This document shows positions 10,401 to 18,471 of a stretch of 64,000 nt of DNA, in pieces. The stretch covers positions 496,001 to 560,000 of the forward strand of contig CAVZZV010000002.1 of NCBI GenBank assembly GCA_963779845.1. Reading direction: 5' to 3'. The DNA comes from CAVZZV01 sp963779845. GTDB lineage: Bacteria > Bacteroidota > Bacteroidia > Bacteroidales > GCA-2748055. Each line of letters opens with the position of its first letter. The first letter of the stretch is position 1. The position numbers were made by a program, and so were the translations under genes. The notes below the pieces were generated by a model. That model was not told the DNA's origin and did not search any database. It saw only the letters and a list, made by a program, of their open reading frames with translations.

Positions 10401-10603
10401 AGCCAAGCTGGTTTATGCTTCCCGGTACCCGTGCCGGAATTCGCTGTGTCTGGCGTTCTTTAAACCAATATTCTCCCCGGTATGCACCGACCTATATTAT
10501 GAGTCCTACAGGCGAAATGGAACCCGACCCCACCGCATTGGGGTATGATAATGGGAATGAATGGGAAATAAGAGCATACTTACATTTTACAATAGGCAGG
10601 TAA
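7472..10603 (+). CDS. Secreted TIM-barrel glycosidase fused to outer-membrane-type beta-barrel
   Basis: This 1043-residue protein has a signal peptide (residues 1 to about 20). Residues about 30-395 form a clan-A glycosidase barrel of the GH2/GH5-like kind, with predicted acid/base E168 in LLGNENNYG and nucleophile E269 in MFTEFGADAY. After a charged linker near 400-445, the remaining 600 residues alternate polar and hydrophobic positions in short strands rich in Tyr, Trp and Phe, separated by Gly/Asp/Asn turns. They end in an aromatic strand, IRAYLHFTIG, which is how outer-membrane barrels end. Inference: the catalytic domain is anchored to, and perhaps coupled with, a porin. No SusC/SusD lies in this operon, so the barrel could provide the outer-membrane route. 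The barrel call rests on pattern, not homology. Confidence 0.72.
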   Translation: MKKSLFTLFLLFITIMAFPQTEKVSVVKREKGVELVVNGNSFMINGMNWDYFPIGTNFTYSLWEQPADVITAALDREMALLKNMGINTIRAYVGMQPRWIQYIYENYGIYTIINHSFGRYGLTLEGNWVLNTEYSDPRTRELLLRETVEMVREYKDTPGLLMFLLGNENNYGLFWEGAETEDIPVEDRKSTERANALYKLFNEAIVEMKKLDDSHPVSICNGDLLFLDIIARECRDMDVLGINSYRGKSFGDLFEKVKQTMDVPIMFTEFGADAYNEIDMMEDQKSQAEYDLLNWKEIYENASGLAKAGNSIGGFTFQFSDGWWKYAQTKNLDIHDVNASWENGGYLYDYVPGENNMNEEWFGICAKGEPNERGLYKLYPRAAYYALKEAHKFNPYARGTTLETIENYFSNIMIEEAVLRARGDKADLISERLKRAQIGLRGEISTFYTGGYLITTPENKSSDYMNYPSFQGFDHMESFYLDVDANPADNIHVNLSFNLLGHVAENPIEEIFYENRGRSTIITTDQGTSIDISSAERLKLYRADFDWKGKWFNLTGFYRTGHYHWGYEGDFFGLYPEANYGPNIDIYNGDAPFGFEVEAKKSLKGLKIAYGPELWWGANPTILLKYSRSVGKFDLTGIYQEDLEQRKSTESSYAIPVPQNRKATLGIKRKIGSLGFEVGGIWSGQPRNGDIYQIVEGETGNYTLYQDRISGEDNWGGKAKITFISGPLSWYVQGAAMGLVADGGADYTKTFTGWTLKDSGSGNQYNILSGFSFLMGNFQLAPNFLWQKPIVGPISADVPAPGRPRNVLDDPFAVRVNRETVAGELLISFDPTPATWMFEWDNDMQEDAPLAASLDFVYRHLPTTQDAGIGVMANRTLFAFPGAPEPHDLWEVNARVVSKLTHDFGFIAKFLVGNAQSNGSDERIIERYSGDLAMIYKKVKLMTTVKVNDWGPYDYYRDFNLTYPLQLIADFSTSSGKPSWFMLPGTRAGIRCVWRSLNQYSPRYAPTYIMSPTGEMEPDPTALGYDNGNEWEIRAYLHFTIGR

Positions 10604-10623
10604 ACAAATTAAAATTGATTCCG

Positions 10624-11994
10624 ATGAAAAAGATCAAATCAAAAATCAGACTAAATACAATAGCAGCACTATTTATTCTTATAGTACTGGCCGGTTGCAG
10701 GAAAGATACCGATAACTTAGAGTTGGCCACAAACTATCCGACAAATCCGGAAGTATTTATTGATGCCTTTAGCTCTGGTTTGAATTATGATGCCTGGGGT
10801 AAAGTGACGGCTTTCGATATTGATTATACGGTCAAGTATAAAGGAACGGCATCAATGAAAATTGCGGTTCCTGATGCCAGTGATCCTGCCGGAAATTATG
10901 CTGGTGGCGTTTTCTATACATCCATGCCGCGAGATCTCAGGGAGTACAACGCGCTTACCTTTTGGGCCAAAGCATCCAGATCAGCGGTAATGAATGCCAG
11001 TTTTGGCAGCTTTTCAGAAAGTCCTGAAAACTTTTCTGAAAAGTATAAGGTCGCCATAGATGCTGATCTAAATTCGAATTGGAAGCAATTTATTATTCCG
11101 ATACCTGATGCATCAAAACTATCTGCAGCTAAGGGCCTGTTTTCTTATTCGGCAGGTACAACCACTGATGATCCTTCAGGCTATACGATTTGGATTGATG
11201 AAGTAAAATTTGAGAATTTGGGAACATTGGCACATCAGCAACTGTCTATCTCCAACATTTCCAGTTGGCCTTCAGGCTCAGGTTTCATTGGACAGAGCTT
11301 TTCGAGTGTGGTGGTTGAATCCGTAAACCTGCCAAATGGGGTTAATCAAGAAATGATTGTTCCATCGGGGTATTTAACATTTTCATCCTCTGACAGCGAT
11401 ATAGCTACTGTCAACGAATCAGGTTTAGTAACTCTTGTCGGTACCGGTTCGGTAACGATTACCGTTACTTCCGCCGATTTAAGTACCTCTGGAAATATCA
11501 CCCTGACCAATGTTATCCCGATGGCAGAAACTCCCACTGAAAATGCTTCCAAGGTGATTTCCTTATTTAGTGATGCCTATTCAAATATTCCCATTGATAC
11601 ACCAAAATGGGATTATGTCACCAATATTCAGGAGGTACTTTCTATTGATGGAAATAATTTGTTGAGCATTAGTAGTTACAGTTACTTGCCAATTACCTTC
11701 AGCAGTATTGATGCGTCCACAATGACTCATTTACATTTTGACATATATGTGGTAGCTCCAACCCTTATTAACCAACCTCTTACTATCTCATTAAACGATC
11801 AGGTTGGAGGAGAAAAAGGGATAACCTATGCTGCCAACCTGAATACAGGTAGTTGGTATAGTATAGATATTCCATTGTCAGTTTTCAACTTACCATCAAG
11901 ATCAGCATTAACCTTTTTAATTATTGCTGCGGATAGCCAATCCCCGAAAATGACAGATTTGTATTTAGACAATATATATTTCTATGAAAAGTAG
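10624..11994 (+). CDS. Surface glycan-binding lipoprotein with Ig-like and CBM-like domains
   Basis: I chose the ATG at 10624, not the upstream ATG at 10561 inside the previous gene, because it gives a proper lipoprotein signal (MKKIKSK..., lipobox VLAGC). The product is about 456 residues. The N-terminal third resembles a jelly-roll carbohydrate-binding domain (TFWAKAS..., YTIWIDEVKF). The middle is a bacterial Ig-like (BIG2) domain with the typical IATVNESGLVTLVGTGSVTI. The C-terminal 145 residues form a module (SLFSDAY ... LHFDIYV ... WYSIDIPL ... YLDNIYFY) found twice more in the 13053-14612 product. No catalytic residues are evident. Its position beside GH16 suggests a SusE/F-like or SGBP role in holding beta-glucan at the surface. 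Confidence 0.75.
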   Translation: MKKIKSKIRLNTIAALFILIVLAGCRKDTDNLELATNYPTNPEVFIDAFSSGLNYDAWGKVTAFDIDYTVKYKGTASMKIAVPDASDPAGNYAGGVFYTSMPRDLREYNALTFWAKASRSAVMNASFGSFSESPENFSEKYKVAIDADLNSNWKQFIIPIPDASKLSAAKGLFSYSAGTTTDDPSGYTIWIDEVKFENLGTLAHQQLSISNISSWPSGSGFIGQSFSSVVVESVNLPNGVNQEMIVPSGYLTFSSSDSDIATVNESGLVTLVGTGSVTITVTSADLSTSGNITLTNVIPMAETPTENASKVISLFSDAYSNIPIDTPKWDYVTNIQEVLSIDGNNLLSISSYSYLPITFSSIDASTMTHLHFDIYVVAPTLINQPLTISLNDQVGGEKGITYAANLNTGSWYSIDIPLSVFNLPSRSALTFLIIAADSQSPKMTDLYLDNIYFYEK

Positions 11995-12026
11995 ATTGTG
12001 GAATTTTTAAGCAAAAAAATAATATT

Positions 12027-12860
12027 ATGAAAATCTTTCAAATCGTTAATCCGAAATATGTACTCCTTTTTGGAATGGTTATAATCTGGGGTTGTGAGAA
12101 TACTTCGGAAATCAAAGAGTATAACTGGGAACTTGTCTGGCAGGATGAATTTAATGCCATTGCAGCAGACAGTTTACCCGATCCCAATAACTGGACCTAC
12201 GATATAGGCGGGGGAGGATGGGGGAATAATGAATGGCAGACATATACCCAAAGTAAGTCTAATGTAAAAATTGACGAAGTTGATGGTATTGGTTGCCTTA
12301 AAATTATAGCCCGAGAGGATGGCTCCACATTTACATCTGCCCGTATCAAAACCAAGGGGCTTTTTGAGCAGGCTTATGGCCGGTTTGAAGCCAGGATCAA
12401 AATGCCGTGGGGACCAGGTATGTGGCCGGCATTCTGGTTATTGGGTGCCAATATTGATACAGCTCCGTGGCCTGAATGCGGAGAGATTGATATTGTGGAA
12501 TATAAAGGACAGGAGCCTGACAGAATTCATGGAACCATACACGGGCCAGGCCTTTTTAGTGGTAAAGCTGTTACCCAGACTTATGGATTGGAAAATGCCC
12601 GTTTTGATACTGATTACCATCTTTTTGCTGTAGAATGGAGGGAGGGCGTTATTGACTTCTATGTGGATCACACAATTTACCAGCGAATTACCAGATCAGA
12701 AGTAGAAAGCCAGGGTGGAACATGGGTTTATGACCATCCCTTTTATATCATTTTAAACCTGGCAGTAGCAGGAAATTTCGTTGGAAATTCAGTGGTAGGT
12801 ACTGTTTTTCCTCAGACTCTTTATGTGGATTACGTCAGGGTATATAAAGAGGTAAATTAA
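12027..12860 (+). CDS. GH16 laminarinase (endo-beta-1,3-glucanase) lipoprotein
   Basis: This 277-residue protein is a GH16 beta-jelly-roll. The catalytic signature is GEIDIVEY, with nucleophile E153, assisting D155 and acid/base E158. Substrate-cleft features WQDEFN near residue 38, GGGGWGNNEWQTY near 61 and MWPAFWLLG near 132 match laminarinases. The signal ends at Cys23 (VIIWGC), so it is a predicted lipoprotein, probably surface-exposed. It would cut laminarin into oligosaccharides for uptake. The start is 32 bases after the binding lipoprotein, in the same transcript. Confidence 0.93.
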   Translation: MKIFQIVNPKYVLLFGMVIIWGCENTSEIKEYNWELVWQDEFNAIAADSLPDPNNWTYDIGGGGWGNNEWQTYTQSKSNVKIDEVDGIGCLKIIAREDGSTFTSARIKTKGLFEQAYGRFEARIKMPWGPGMWPAFWLLGANIDTAPWPECGEIDIVEYKGQEPDRIHGTIHGPGLFSGKAVTQTYGLENARFDTDYHLFAVEWREGVIDFYVDHTIYQRITRSEVESQGGTWVYDHPFYIILNLAVAGNFVGNSVVGTVFPQTLYVDYVRVYKEVN

Positions 12861-12968
12861 TAACCGTAAAACTACTTATTGATCAGCGCTTTTAAATATT
12901 ATCATACTGAATTCGGGAGAAGAGGTTTAAGATGTTGAGAGTCGAGAGTTGCCCAATATATAAAAATG

Positions 12969-12991
12969 AATAACAATTTGATATTGTTATT
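12969..12991 (+). promoter_or_regulatory. AT-rich hairpin upstream of the BACON/T9SS gene
   Basis: A perfect 8-base inverted repeat (AATAACAA / TTGTTATT, 7-base loop) sits in the 192-base gap between GH16 and the next gene, 62 bases before its start. The gap is the longest in this operon, so a separate promoter, a processing site or a weak attenuator could lie here. No clear TAnnTTTG box was seen. Confidence 0.3.
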
Positions 12992-13052
12992 AGGAGAATG
13001 AAAAAATGAGTCTTATTTCTAATTTGTTATTAATAATTTAAAAATCAATGCT

Positions 13053-14612
13053 ATGAAAAAATTTTTCAAATTAATGCTATTATCAGCATTTTTAAGTTTT
13101 TCTTTTGGTGCGTTTGCTCAGCCAACTGCTGCTCCTCCGGCACCAAGCCATCCTGTTCTGAATGTCATTTCTATCTATGGAAGTGATACCTATACACCTA
13201 TAATCGGTGTGAAAAGTTTTGAAGACTGGGGACAAACCTCGCATGGATCAACTATTGGGGATTACACTATACCTGGTACTGAGCATAAGGTTTTAAAGTA
13301 CGGAAAGCTATCTTTTCAGGGTATCGACTTTACGGATAATACACAAGATGTGTCAGCTATGAAGTTTTTACACCTTGATATTTGGACAGAAGATGCTGCT
13401 GCAAGTCCATTGTGGATTGCTTTAATTAGTGGGAATCAAAATATTGCCTTGTCCAAGACAATAACCACGGATGGCAGTTGGTATAGTCTGGATATTCCGC
13501 TTGCTGAATATGTCGGATCTACTCTAACCTCAATTAATCAGTTAATGTTCACATCGAACGAATGGCGTACTTATGCAACAAATGATTCATCTGTAACTAT
13601 ATATCTTGATAATATATATTTTTGGACCGATGAAAATATTACTCTTTCAGTTTCGCCTCTGAATCTTAGTATAGGTTATCAAGATGGCAGTACAAATACC
13701 TTCGACATTACTACAGAGCTGGAGTGGACGGTAGCCACTGACCAGACCTGGTTAACACCGAGCAGCACAAGCGGTACGGGAAATGCAACCATTACCTTAA
13801 CAGCAACAGCCAATAATGAATTGCCGGGCCGACCCGCAGTGGTAACTGTTACTGCAAGCGATGAAACGACCAGAACGGTAGTGGTGGTGCAGAAGGGATC
13901 ACCCGTTGAGGATGCCCCCACTCCAGCATTGACTGCCGCAAATGTTAAATCCATTTTTAGTGATGCCTATACTTCTGAAGCAGCTACTTTTCAAGATTGG
14001 TTTGGTACGGCTATGACAGAAGACTCGAGTGTTACAAATTCAAATAAAGTTAAAAAAGTAACTTCCAGTTGTTGTTTTGGATATGAATTTCCAGCTCCAA
14101 TGGATATGACTATGATGACTAACTTACATGTTGATATCTATCCTGTTTCTGTAACTGCAATTACAATAGGAATTGTTGCCAATGGAGAGCATAAGATCAA
14201 TAAGCCCCTGACAGCTAACATGTGGAATTCAATCGATATTTCCTTATTAGATCTAACCACAGCTGGAAATTTAGCTTCCGTGTCTCAACTTGGCTTTTGG
14301 GATCTTAGTGGTACATTTTATCTGGATAATTTACTTTTTTATTCAGGTGAATATTCAATCATAAGTGGAATTGAAAATGGGCTGAACGCTGATGGAATTA
14401 ATTTTTATCCCAACCCAGTAAAGTCTTATTTATTTATTGATGGATTGTCCCAAAACGCCACCCTAAAAATTTTCGACGTGGGAGGAAAATTATTAGTCGA
14501 AAGGCAGAATGTCAATCAGGGAATTGAGGTGGAAAATCTCTCAAAAGGAGTTTATTTCATCAAAATCTCTGACAAGAATATCGTTACAACGAAAAAATTC
14601 ATTAAAGAATAA
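13053..14612 (+). CDS. T9SS-exported beta-glucan-binding-like protein with BACON domain
   Basis: This 519-residue protein has a signal peptide (residues 1-22) and no catalytic motif. Residues about 35-190 and 297-430 are two copies of the module also seen at the C-terminus of the 10624-11994 lipoprotein (LHLDIW/LHVDIY, WYSLDIPL/WNSIDISL, IYLDNIYFW/FYLDNLLFY). Between them, about 193-283, lies a BACON domain (LEWTVATDQTWLTPSS...), a fold often linked to carbohydrate or mucin binding. The C-terminal 70 residues (INFYPNPVKSYLFIDG ... GVYFIKISD) form a type A T9SS sorting domain. Likely role: a secreted or surface-attached glucan binder supporting GH16 and GH30. Confidence 0.8.
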   Translation: MKKFFKLMLLSAFLSFSFGAFAQPTAAPPAPSHPVLNVISIYGSDTYTPIIGVKSFEDWGQTSHGSTIGDYTIPGTEHKVLKYGKLSFQGIDFTDNTQDVSAMKFLHLDIWTEDAAASPLWIALISGNQNIALSKTITTDGSWYSLDIPLAEYVGSTLTSINQLMFTSNEWRTYATNDSSVTIYLDNIYFWTDENITLSVSPLNLSIGYQDGSTNTFDITTELEWTVATDQTWLTPSSTSGTGNATITLTATANNELPGRPAVVTVTASDETTRTVVVVQKGSPVEDAPTPALTAANVKSIFSDAYTSEAATFQDWFGTAMTEDSSVTNSNKVKKVTSSCCFGYEFPAPMDMTMMTNLHVDIYPVSVTAITIGIVANGEHKINKPLTANMWNSIDISLLDLTTAGNLASVSQLGFWDLSGTFYLDNLLFYSGEYSIISGIENGLNADGINFYPNPVKSYLFIDGLSQNATLKIFDVGGKLLVERQNVNQGIEVENLSKGVYFIKISDKNIVTTKKFIKE

Positions 14613-14629
14613 GGTTGAGCCTTAAATAA

Positions 14630-14682
14630 GAGGGTTGTACCAGCGCAAACGGAAGGAATTTCCAAAGGGCTGTGCAACCCTC
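14630..14682. terminator. Inverted repeat between convergent genes
   Basis: GAGGGTTGT at 14630-14638 pairs with GCAACCCTC at 14674-14682, one position being a G-T pair, across a 35-base loop. It lies between the ends of the + strand glucan operon and the - strand ATPase gene, where a bidirectional terminator is expected. The loop is long and no U-tract follows, so the function is uncertain. Confidence 0.35.
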
Positions 14683-14714
14683 TCATAGTTGAGCAGGGCA
14701 ACCTTCATAATTCA

Positions 14715-15851
14715 CTATCTCCCATACTCCTCCTGGAACCACCTTCCCAAAAACACATCATACACTTCATACCTCGATTTGTCCTTGCCCGGTGTTTCAT
14801 AGATCATCTCCTTATCGATCAGTGACTGAAGACTTTTTCTCACGGTGGAGGCGTTGCTGAGGTTATGTTTTTTCATGAAATCCTGGGCGGTGGGCTCGTT
14901 TATATGGCCTTCTGCCGCAATTGCCGCAAGGAGCATGAACTGATGGTGTGACAATAGGTTGCGGTAATTGTAGAAAATCGCTTCACGTTCGGCAAAAATT
15001 TCCCGGATGCATTCATTGATCAATTCCCTGCTTATGTCGGCATGGCCTTTGGAAAAAACCTTGTTGCATAGAAACTGGGTATAGAAGGTGTAATTTTTCG
15101 ACCATTCCTGAATATAATTGACGTTCTCATCGGGTATCTTCTGTTTGTTTTTGTTAAAATGTGAGGAAATAAATCCTTGATACTCTTCTTTTTCCAGTTT
15201 ATCCAGAAAGAGATATCCAGTGCTCTGGTAAAAAGGCCGCTTGGCGTCCGAGAACATTGGTGTTAGGAGATGGTGCTGGCTGCCCGAAAAAATGAAATGA
15301 ACGTTTTTCAAAGCCTGGATGTAGGTGCGAAGAATCTCTTCCGTATTTTTCTCAGGGTACCTGCTGATCTGCTGGAACTCGTCGATGGCGACAAAGCATG
15401 GTTTTTTCTGTTGGTCCAGGAGACCGAATATTTCCTTTAAACTGGCCTGCTTTTCTGCGTCATTTTGAAAAGTCAGCGAAACCTGGGGCATCCCTGTAAG
15501 GCTATCATAACCGATTTGCGGACGGATCCTGCTAAAAAGCTCAAACGCCTTGCCAAGGAAGCTTTCTTTTTTTGTTTCGATGGCCTGAAGGCTGGCGGTG
15601 GCGAGCCGGTTGATGAATCCGTTAAGATCTTCTGTGCCGAAAATGTCGGTATATATCGTAATCGTGCTTTCTTTTCCCAATTTGTTGAAAAAATGATGGA
15701 TCAGACCTGTCTTTCCCATACGCCGTGGGGAAAAAAGGGTCATGTTCCTTCCACTTTCCATTGCTTCCTGCAGTTGGAGGGTCTCTTTTTCCCTATTGCA
15801 GAAATATTCGGGACCCTGGTACCCTGTTATTAAAAATGGATTAATTTTCAT
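14715..15851 (-). CDS. ATPase_2-type AAA ATPase with winged-helix C-terminus
   Basis: This is a P-loop ATPase of the archaeal-type ATPase_2 family, common in Bacteroidota and of unknown cellular role. I start it at the ATG at 15851 (MKINPFLITGYQGPEYF), because the 35 residues added by the upstream ATG at 15956 look non-homologous and include a hydrophobic run. Walker A is SPRRMGKTGL, Walker B is CFVAIDEFQQI and a sensor-like IFSGSQ follows. The last 80 residues look like a winged helix. It sits alone between two + strand blocks and shows no functional link to the sugar loci. Confidence 0.8.
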   Translation of the reverse strand: MKINPFLITGYQGPEYFCNREKETLQLQEAMESGRNMTLFSPRRMGKTGLIHHFFNKLGKESTITIYTDIFGTEDLNGFINRLATASLQAIETKKESFLGKAFELFSRIRPQIGYDSLTGMPQVSLTFQNDAEKQASLKEIFGLLDQQKKPCFVAIDEFQQISRYPEKNTEEILRTYIQALKNVHFIFSGSQHHLLTPMFSDAKRPFYQSTGYLFLDKLEKEEYQGFISSHFNKNKQKIPDENVNYIQEWSKNYTFYTQFLCNKVFSKGHADISRELINECIREIFAEREAIFYNYRNLLSHHQFMLLAAIAAEGHINEPTAQDFMKKHNLSNASTVRKSLQSLIDKEMIYETPGKDKSRYEVYDVFLGRWFQEEYGR

Positions 15852-16316
15852 GGTACTAAAGGTATGAAATAAAAAGTATAAAACAAAAAGTTTCATGAAA
15901 AAATGTTTAGGAAAATCAGAAAGATCTAAGAATGTGCCGCGTTGTTCCAAAGGCAAACGAAATAGTCTTTCAAAAATAGCGAGATGAAATATTTATTTTG
16001 TGGATATTTATTCGGTCGAGAAGAACTCCAGGATATTCATAATCCGGGTATTGTCGACTGAAGGCAAGCTGGCCCTGTTATTTAGACATGCCTTGATCGA
16101 AACCTACCCCAACGGCACCCCAGTCTCTCTTCTTTACCCAGCCATAACCAATGGCGACAACTTCTTACAGAACTTCGGTATCCTGCTGCACCTCAATCTT
16201 CTATAAATACATTTTAATCCCTATGATTTCAATATTTATTTTTATCTTGGACACGTTTAGGCATAATTTATTTTTCACATCAACTTTGTTAACATTAACC
16301 TAAGGAACTTAAAAAA
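15852..16316. other. 465-base intergenic stretch before the oxidoreductase
   Basis: This stretch has no convincing gene. The open frame at 16000-16206 (68 codons) resembles nothing I know and has no good ribosome site. The region contains the left copy of a 22-base direct repeat (16083-16104), whose right copy lies just after the oxidoreductase. It may be debris from an insertion or rearrangement. Confidence 0.5.
16083..16104 (+). repeat. 22-base direct repeat, left copy
   Basis: This copy begins TAGACATGCCTTGATCG and matches 17819-17840 at 21 of 22 positions (T versus C at position 15). The two copies flank the oxidoreductase gene exactly once on each side. Homology stops abruptly at both ends. 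Confidence 0.6.
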
Positions 16317-17762
16317 GTGAAATCAAACCGCAGGAATTTCTTCAAGCTCGCCGGTGTCGCCACCGCAGGTGTTTTCTCGGGAATAAACCCAGTAGAGGCT
16401 TCGTCTCACTCCCCGCTTTCCAGTTCTCTTTTAAAATCAGGCAGACACCAGACCTTCAACATGAGCGGGTATGCGGCCCCAAAATTGGATGTCGTCCGGT
16501 TAGGTATAATTGGCCTTGGTATGCGAGGGGCTGGAGCTGTTGAGCGCATGGCTCATATCGAGGGGGTTGAAATACGCGGGCTTTGCGATAAATTGGGCGA
16601 AAGGGTGGAAAAGGCCCAAAAAATCCTTCTTAAGGCTGCCCTTCCGAAGGCAAAAGCCTACGGCGGAAGCGAAGATGCCTGGAAAAAAATGTGTACTGCC
16701 GATGACATAGACCTTGTGTATATCTGCACACCCTGGAGCCTTCATACCCCTATGGCTGTGTTCGCCATGGAACACGGGAAGCACGCTGCCTCCGAAGTCC
16801 CGGCAGCTACCACCCTGGAAGAAGCCTGGCTGTTGGTGGAAACATCCGAAAGGACTAAAAAGCATTGTATGATGCTTGAAAATTGCTGTTACGATTTTTT
16901 TGAGCTCATGACGCTGAACATGGCCCAGCAAGGATTCTTCGGAGATCTTGTGCATGCCGAAGGGGCATATATCCATGACCTGCGCAAACTTAATTTTGAT
17001 AAAAACGGATATGCCGATATGTGGAGGTTAAAGCAAAACCAACACAGGAACGGTAACCTTTATCCGACACATGGTCTTGGACCCATTTGTCAGGCTATGA
17101 ACATCAACCGGGGCGACCAGATGGATTATTTGGTTTCCATGTCCTCGAACGATTTTCAAATGGCAAAGATGGCCGCCGGACTTGCGGGGGAAGACCCGTT
17201 CTTTGAGCCCTTTGCCACCGATCATTACCGCGGGAATATGAATACAAGCCTCATCAGGACAAAAAAAGGAAAAACCATCATGGTACAACACGATGTCACC
17301 TCCCCCAGGCCCTATTCACGGATCCATTTGTTGAGCGGAACGAAAGGCATAGCCCGCAAATGGCCCGAGCCTGCCAGAATTGCATTGGGTCATGAATGGA
17401 TTGATGCAGATGAAATGAAGGCCCTTGAAAAGGAATATTCCCCGGAAATTGTCAAAAGGGTAGGGGAAATGGCAAAGGAAGTCGGAGGACACGGGGGAAT
17501 GGATTTCATCATGGACTGGCGGTTGATCGATTGCTTGCGCAATGGACTTGCCCTGGACCAGGATGTATATGATGCCGCACTATGGAGCAGCATCGCTCCA
17601 CTGAGCGAGTGGTCGGTGGCAAACAGGTCCAATTCGATTGATGTCCCGGATTTTACCTCTGGCGCTTACAAAACAAATAAACCGGTTGATTTGAGCATGG
17701 ACAAAGCTGGGAATACCGGGATCAGGAAAGCCAAATCCAAATCCCAGATGGAACTGCATTAG
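16317..17762 (+). CDS. GH109-like Gfo/Idh/MocA oxidoreductase with Tat signal
   Basis: This 481-residue protein starts at GTG 16317, preceded by a purine-rich stretch. The N-terminus has a twin-arginine signal (SNRRNFFKLAGVATAG). A Rossmann dinucleotide-binding site follows (LGIIGLGMRGAGAV near residue 61), then a VYICTPWSLH strand and a C-terminal alpha/beta domain. The YPTHGLGP segment and overall length fit the GH109 alpha-N-acetylgalactosaminidase group, which uses bound NAD in a redox hydrolysis mechanism. Related proteins act on other sugars, so the substrate is uncertain. Periplasmic location is predicted. It is unlinked to a PUL and is bracketed by direct repeats. Confidence 0.82.
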   Translation: MKSNRRNFFKLAGVATAGVFSGINPVEASSHSPLSSSLLKSGRHQTFNMSGYAAPKLDVVRLGIIGLGMRGAGAVERMAHIEGVEIRGLCDKLGERVEKAQKILLKAALPKAKAYGGSEDAWKKMCTADDIDLVYICTPWSLHTPMAVFAMEHGKHAASEVPAATTLEEAWLLVETSERTKKHCMMLENCCYDFFELMTLNMAQQGFFGDLVHAEGAYIHDLRKLNFDKNGYADMWRLKQNQHRNGNLYPTHGLGPICQAMNINRGDQMDYLVSMSSNDFQMAKMAAGLAGEDPFFEPFATDHYRGNMNTSLIRTKKGKTIMVQHDVTSPRPYSRIHLLSGTKGIARKWPEPARIALGHEWIDADEMKALEKEYSPEIVKRVGEMAKEVGGHGGMDFIMDWRLIDCLRNGLALDQDVYDAALWSSIAPLSEWSVANRSNSIDVPDFTSGAYKTNKPVDLSMDKAGNTGIRKAKSKSQMELH

Positions 17763-17818
17763 GGGCATCATTTTAGGCTCTGTTTGTCGAATAGGTAACA
17801 AAAATGCCATACGGTAAA

Positions 17819-17840
17819 TAGACATGCCTTGACCGAAACC
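17819..17840 (+). repeat. 22-base direct repeat, right copy
   Basis: This is the partner of 16083-16104 with one mismatch. It contains the TTGAC at 17829-17833 that I read as the -33 element of the DUF2400 promoter, so the left copy looks like a displaced duplicate of a promoter fragment. Confidence 0.6.
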
Positions 17841-17861
17841 GATGAACCGATAGTATCTTTG
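17829..17861 (+). promoter_or_regulatory. Bacteroidota promoter of the DUF2400 gene
   Basis: TTGAC at 17829-17833 and TATCTTTG at 17854-17861 are separated by 20 bases. They match the -33 TTG and -7 TAnnTTTG consensus of Bacteroidota. The ATG at 17884 follows 22 bases after the -7 box. Confidence 0.65.
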
Positions 17862-17883
17862 TCTTTAAAAATAAGCTGTGGGC

Positions 17884-18423
17884 ATGGGATTCAACTTCAC
17901 GGATTTAAAGGAATTTCTCGATCAAAAAGCAGATCAATACAATAACCCGGAATTTATCGGGTCTGACCCTATACAGGTACCCCATTCATTCAGCAAAAAA
18001 GAGGATATTGAAATAGCGGGGTTTCTGACAGCAATAATTTCCTGGGGAAACCGGAAAACAATTATAAACAATGCTTTTCGCATGATGCGATTGCTTGACA
18101 ATTCCCCCTATGATTTTATCCTGAACCATGATGAAAAACATCTTAAAAAATTTGATGGTTTTGTCCACCGGACTTTTAGTTCAACGGATTTGACAACTTT
18201 CATATCGGCGTTAAAGTCCATTTATCTTGACCACAATGGCCTTGAAGGAATATTTTCCAAACACAAAACCGGGAATTCTTTGCAACCGGCAATTCATGAA
18301 TTTAAAAAGATATTTTTTTCTGTGCCCCATTTATTAAGGACAAAAAAGCATTTACCCGACCCATATCAAGGTTCGGCTGCAAAAAGAATCAACATGTTTA
18401 GACGGATAAATAAGGCAGCATAG
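17884..18423 (+). pseudogene. DUF2400 (TIGR02757) gene, 5' part, split by mobile element
   Basis: This is the N-terminal two-thirds of a TIGR02757/DUF2400 protein of unknown function. Family hallmarks seen are DPIQVPHSF, EDIEIAGFL, WGNRKTII and FVHRTFSSTD. Homology runs to AAKRINMF, encoded up to 18399; the next codons (RRINKAA, stop at 18423) come from the inserted element. The missing C-terminal part resumes in frame at 24667 after an identical AACATGTTT. A GTG at 17878 is an alternative start but the ATG at 17884 fits the promoter better. The truncated product lacks the conserved RWM(I/V)RKD and LDVH motifs and is unlikely to work alone. Confidence 0.88.
18391..18415 (+). other. attL of the serine-integrase element
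   Basis: This is core AACATGTTT (18391-18399) followed by the element arm CGGATAAATAAGG (18403-18415). The arm is the imperfect inverted partner of 24641-24653 at the other end. The core AACATGTT is itself a perfect palindrome. Confidence 0.7.
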
Positions 18424-18471
18424 GAATCCCGTATCATTATTAGTAATTTTGTGCCGTGTAAATATAGTGGT

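Noticed and set aside
16000..16206. 68-codon + strand open frame between the ATPase and the oxidoreductase
   Set aside because: No recognisable domain, weak ribosome site, and it contains the left copy of the 22-base repeat. More likely chance or debris.
18391..18399. AACATGTTT repeats as a target-site duplication of a DDE transposon
   Set aside because: No DDE transposase or terminal inverted repeats at the ends; a large serine recombinase lies at the right end and the arms form an att dyad.
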